A stretch of 64,000 nucleotides of DNA. It comes from Haloarcula regularis. Lineage in GTDB: Archaea; Halobacteriota; Halobacteria; Halobacteriales; Haloarculaceae. Shown here in pieces: positions 63,977 to 64,000 of the stretch. The notes under the pieces were generated by a model. The model was not told the DNA's origin, made no database searches, and was given only the letters and a program-made list of their open reading frames with translations. The stretch covers positions 1,178,001 to 1,242,000 of the forward strand of contig NZ_CP119794.1 in NCBI RefSeq assembly GCF_029338315.1. Direction: 5' to 3'. The position numbers were made by a program, and so were the translations under genes. Position 1 is the first letter of the stretch. The number at the start of each line of letters is the position of its first letter.

Positions 63977-64000
63977 AGCGAAGCGACACCGCGACCGGTC

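Overview
The window is chromosomal DNA from a halophilic archaeon (class Halobacteria). It is GC-rich, and the predicted proteins are acidic (long Asp/Glu runs). Exported proteins carry Tat signals (RRDF, RRKYL). The gene set is haloarchaeal: trpDFEG, HMG-CoA synthase, replication factor C large subunit, class II ribonucleotide reductase, a compact heme A synthase, Asp/Glu-rich small proteins and an intron-containing elongator tRNA-Met. I cannot assign a genus from the sequence alone.

Layout. 0-4.1 kb: 5' part of a yqeC-like gene, a four-CBS protein with one frameshift, a lycopene-cyclase-domain membrane protein, a winged-helix protein and a Tat-secreted protein. 4.2-17.1 kb: an accessory island, visibly less GC-rich, bounded on both sides by remnants of IS6-type transposases in the same orientation. 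It holds two HEAT-repeat genes divergent from a beta-propeller gene and a Cdc48-like double-AAA gene, decayed and intact calcineurin-like phosphoesterases, an MCM homologue that has lost its ATPase residues, and a divergent DHH/DHHA1 phosphoesterase. 17.2-20.3 kb: a regulator and a decaying Sco/thioredoxin/CcdA cluster, followed by tandem partial copies of the 3' end of tRNA-Val(GAC). 20.5-24.4 kb: trpDFEG, with 4-nt overlaps. 25.1-29.4 kb: adenosylcobalamin-dependent nrdJ carrying a 372-residue LAGLIDADG intein in the NPC/GE active-site motif. 29.5-44 kb: core metabolic and sensory genes (molybdopterin oxidoreductase, histidine kinase, VTT protein, tRNA-Met, DapA-type aldolase, RNase H, malic enzyme, soluble chemotaxis transducer). 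44.2-53.3 kb: heme A synthase, a polar amino-acid ABC transporter, rfcL, a cloverleaf-like inverted-repeat element, a pilin, an XRE regulator and hmgB. 53.4-57.3 kb: a two-gene pilin-like operon with a large PKD/repeat protein. 57.3-64 kb: DUF2150 protein, MscS channel, DCC-family protein, pdxS, a second REC-PAS kinase and membrane proteins.

The best candidates for undescribed biology are in the 4.2-17.1 kb island: the HEAT-HEAT / propeller-AAA divergent module, and the ATPase-dead MCM facing a DHH protein (MCM and DHH proteins such as RecJ/Cdc45 are partners in the replicative CMG complex). A second candidate is structural: a 256-bp element at 50,184-50,439 that folds on paper into an exact four-way junction, plus short hairpin-rich segments that repeat the 3' end of both tRNA genes.

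Caution: at least eight otherwise well-preserved genes are broken by a single indel, several of them at short homopolymers. This looks more like consensus sequence error than genuine decay, so these genes are given as frameshifted CDS. Only genes with several lesions are called pseudogenes.
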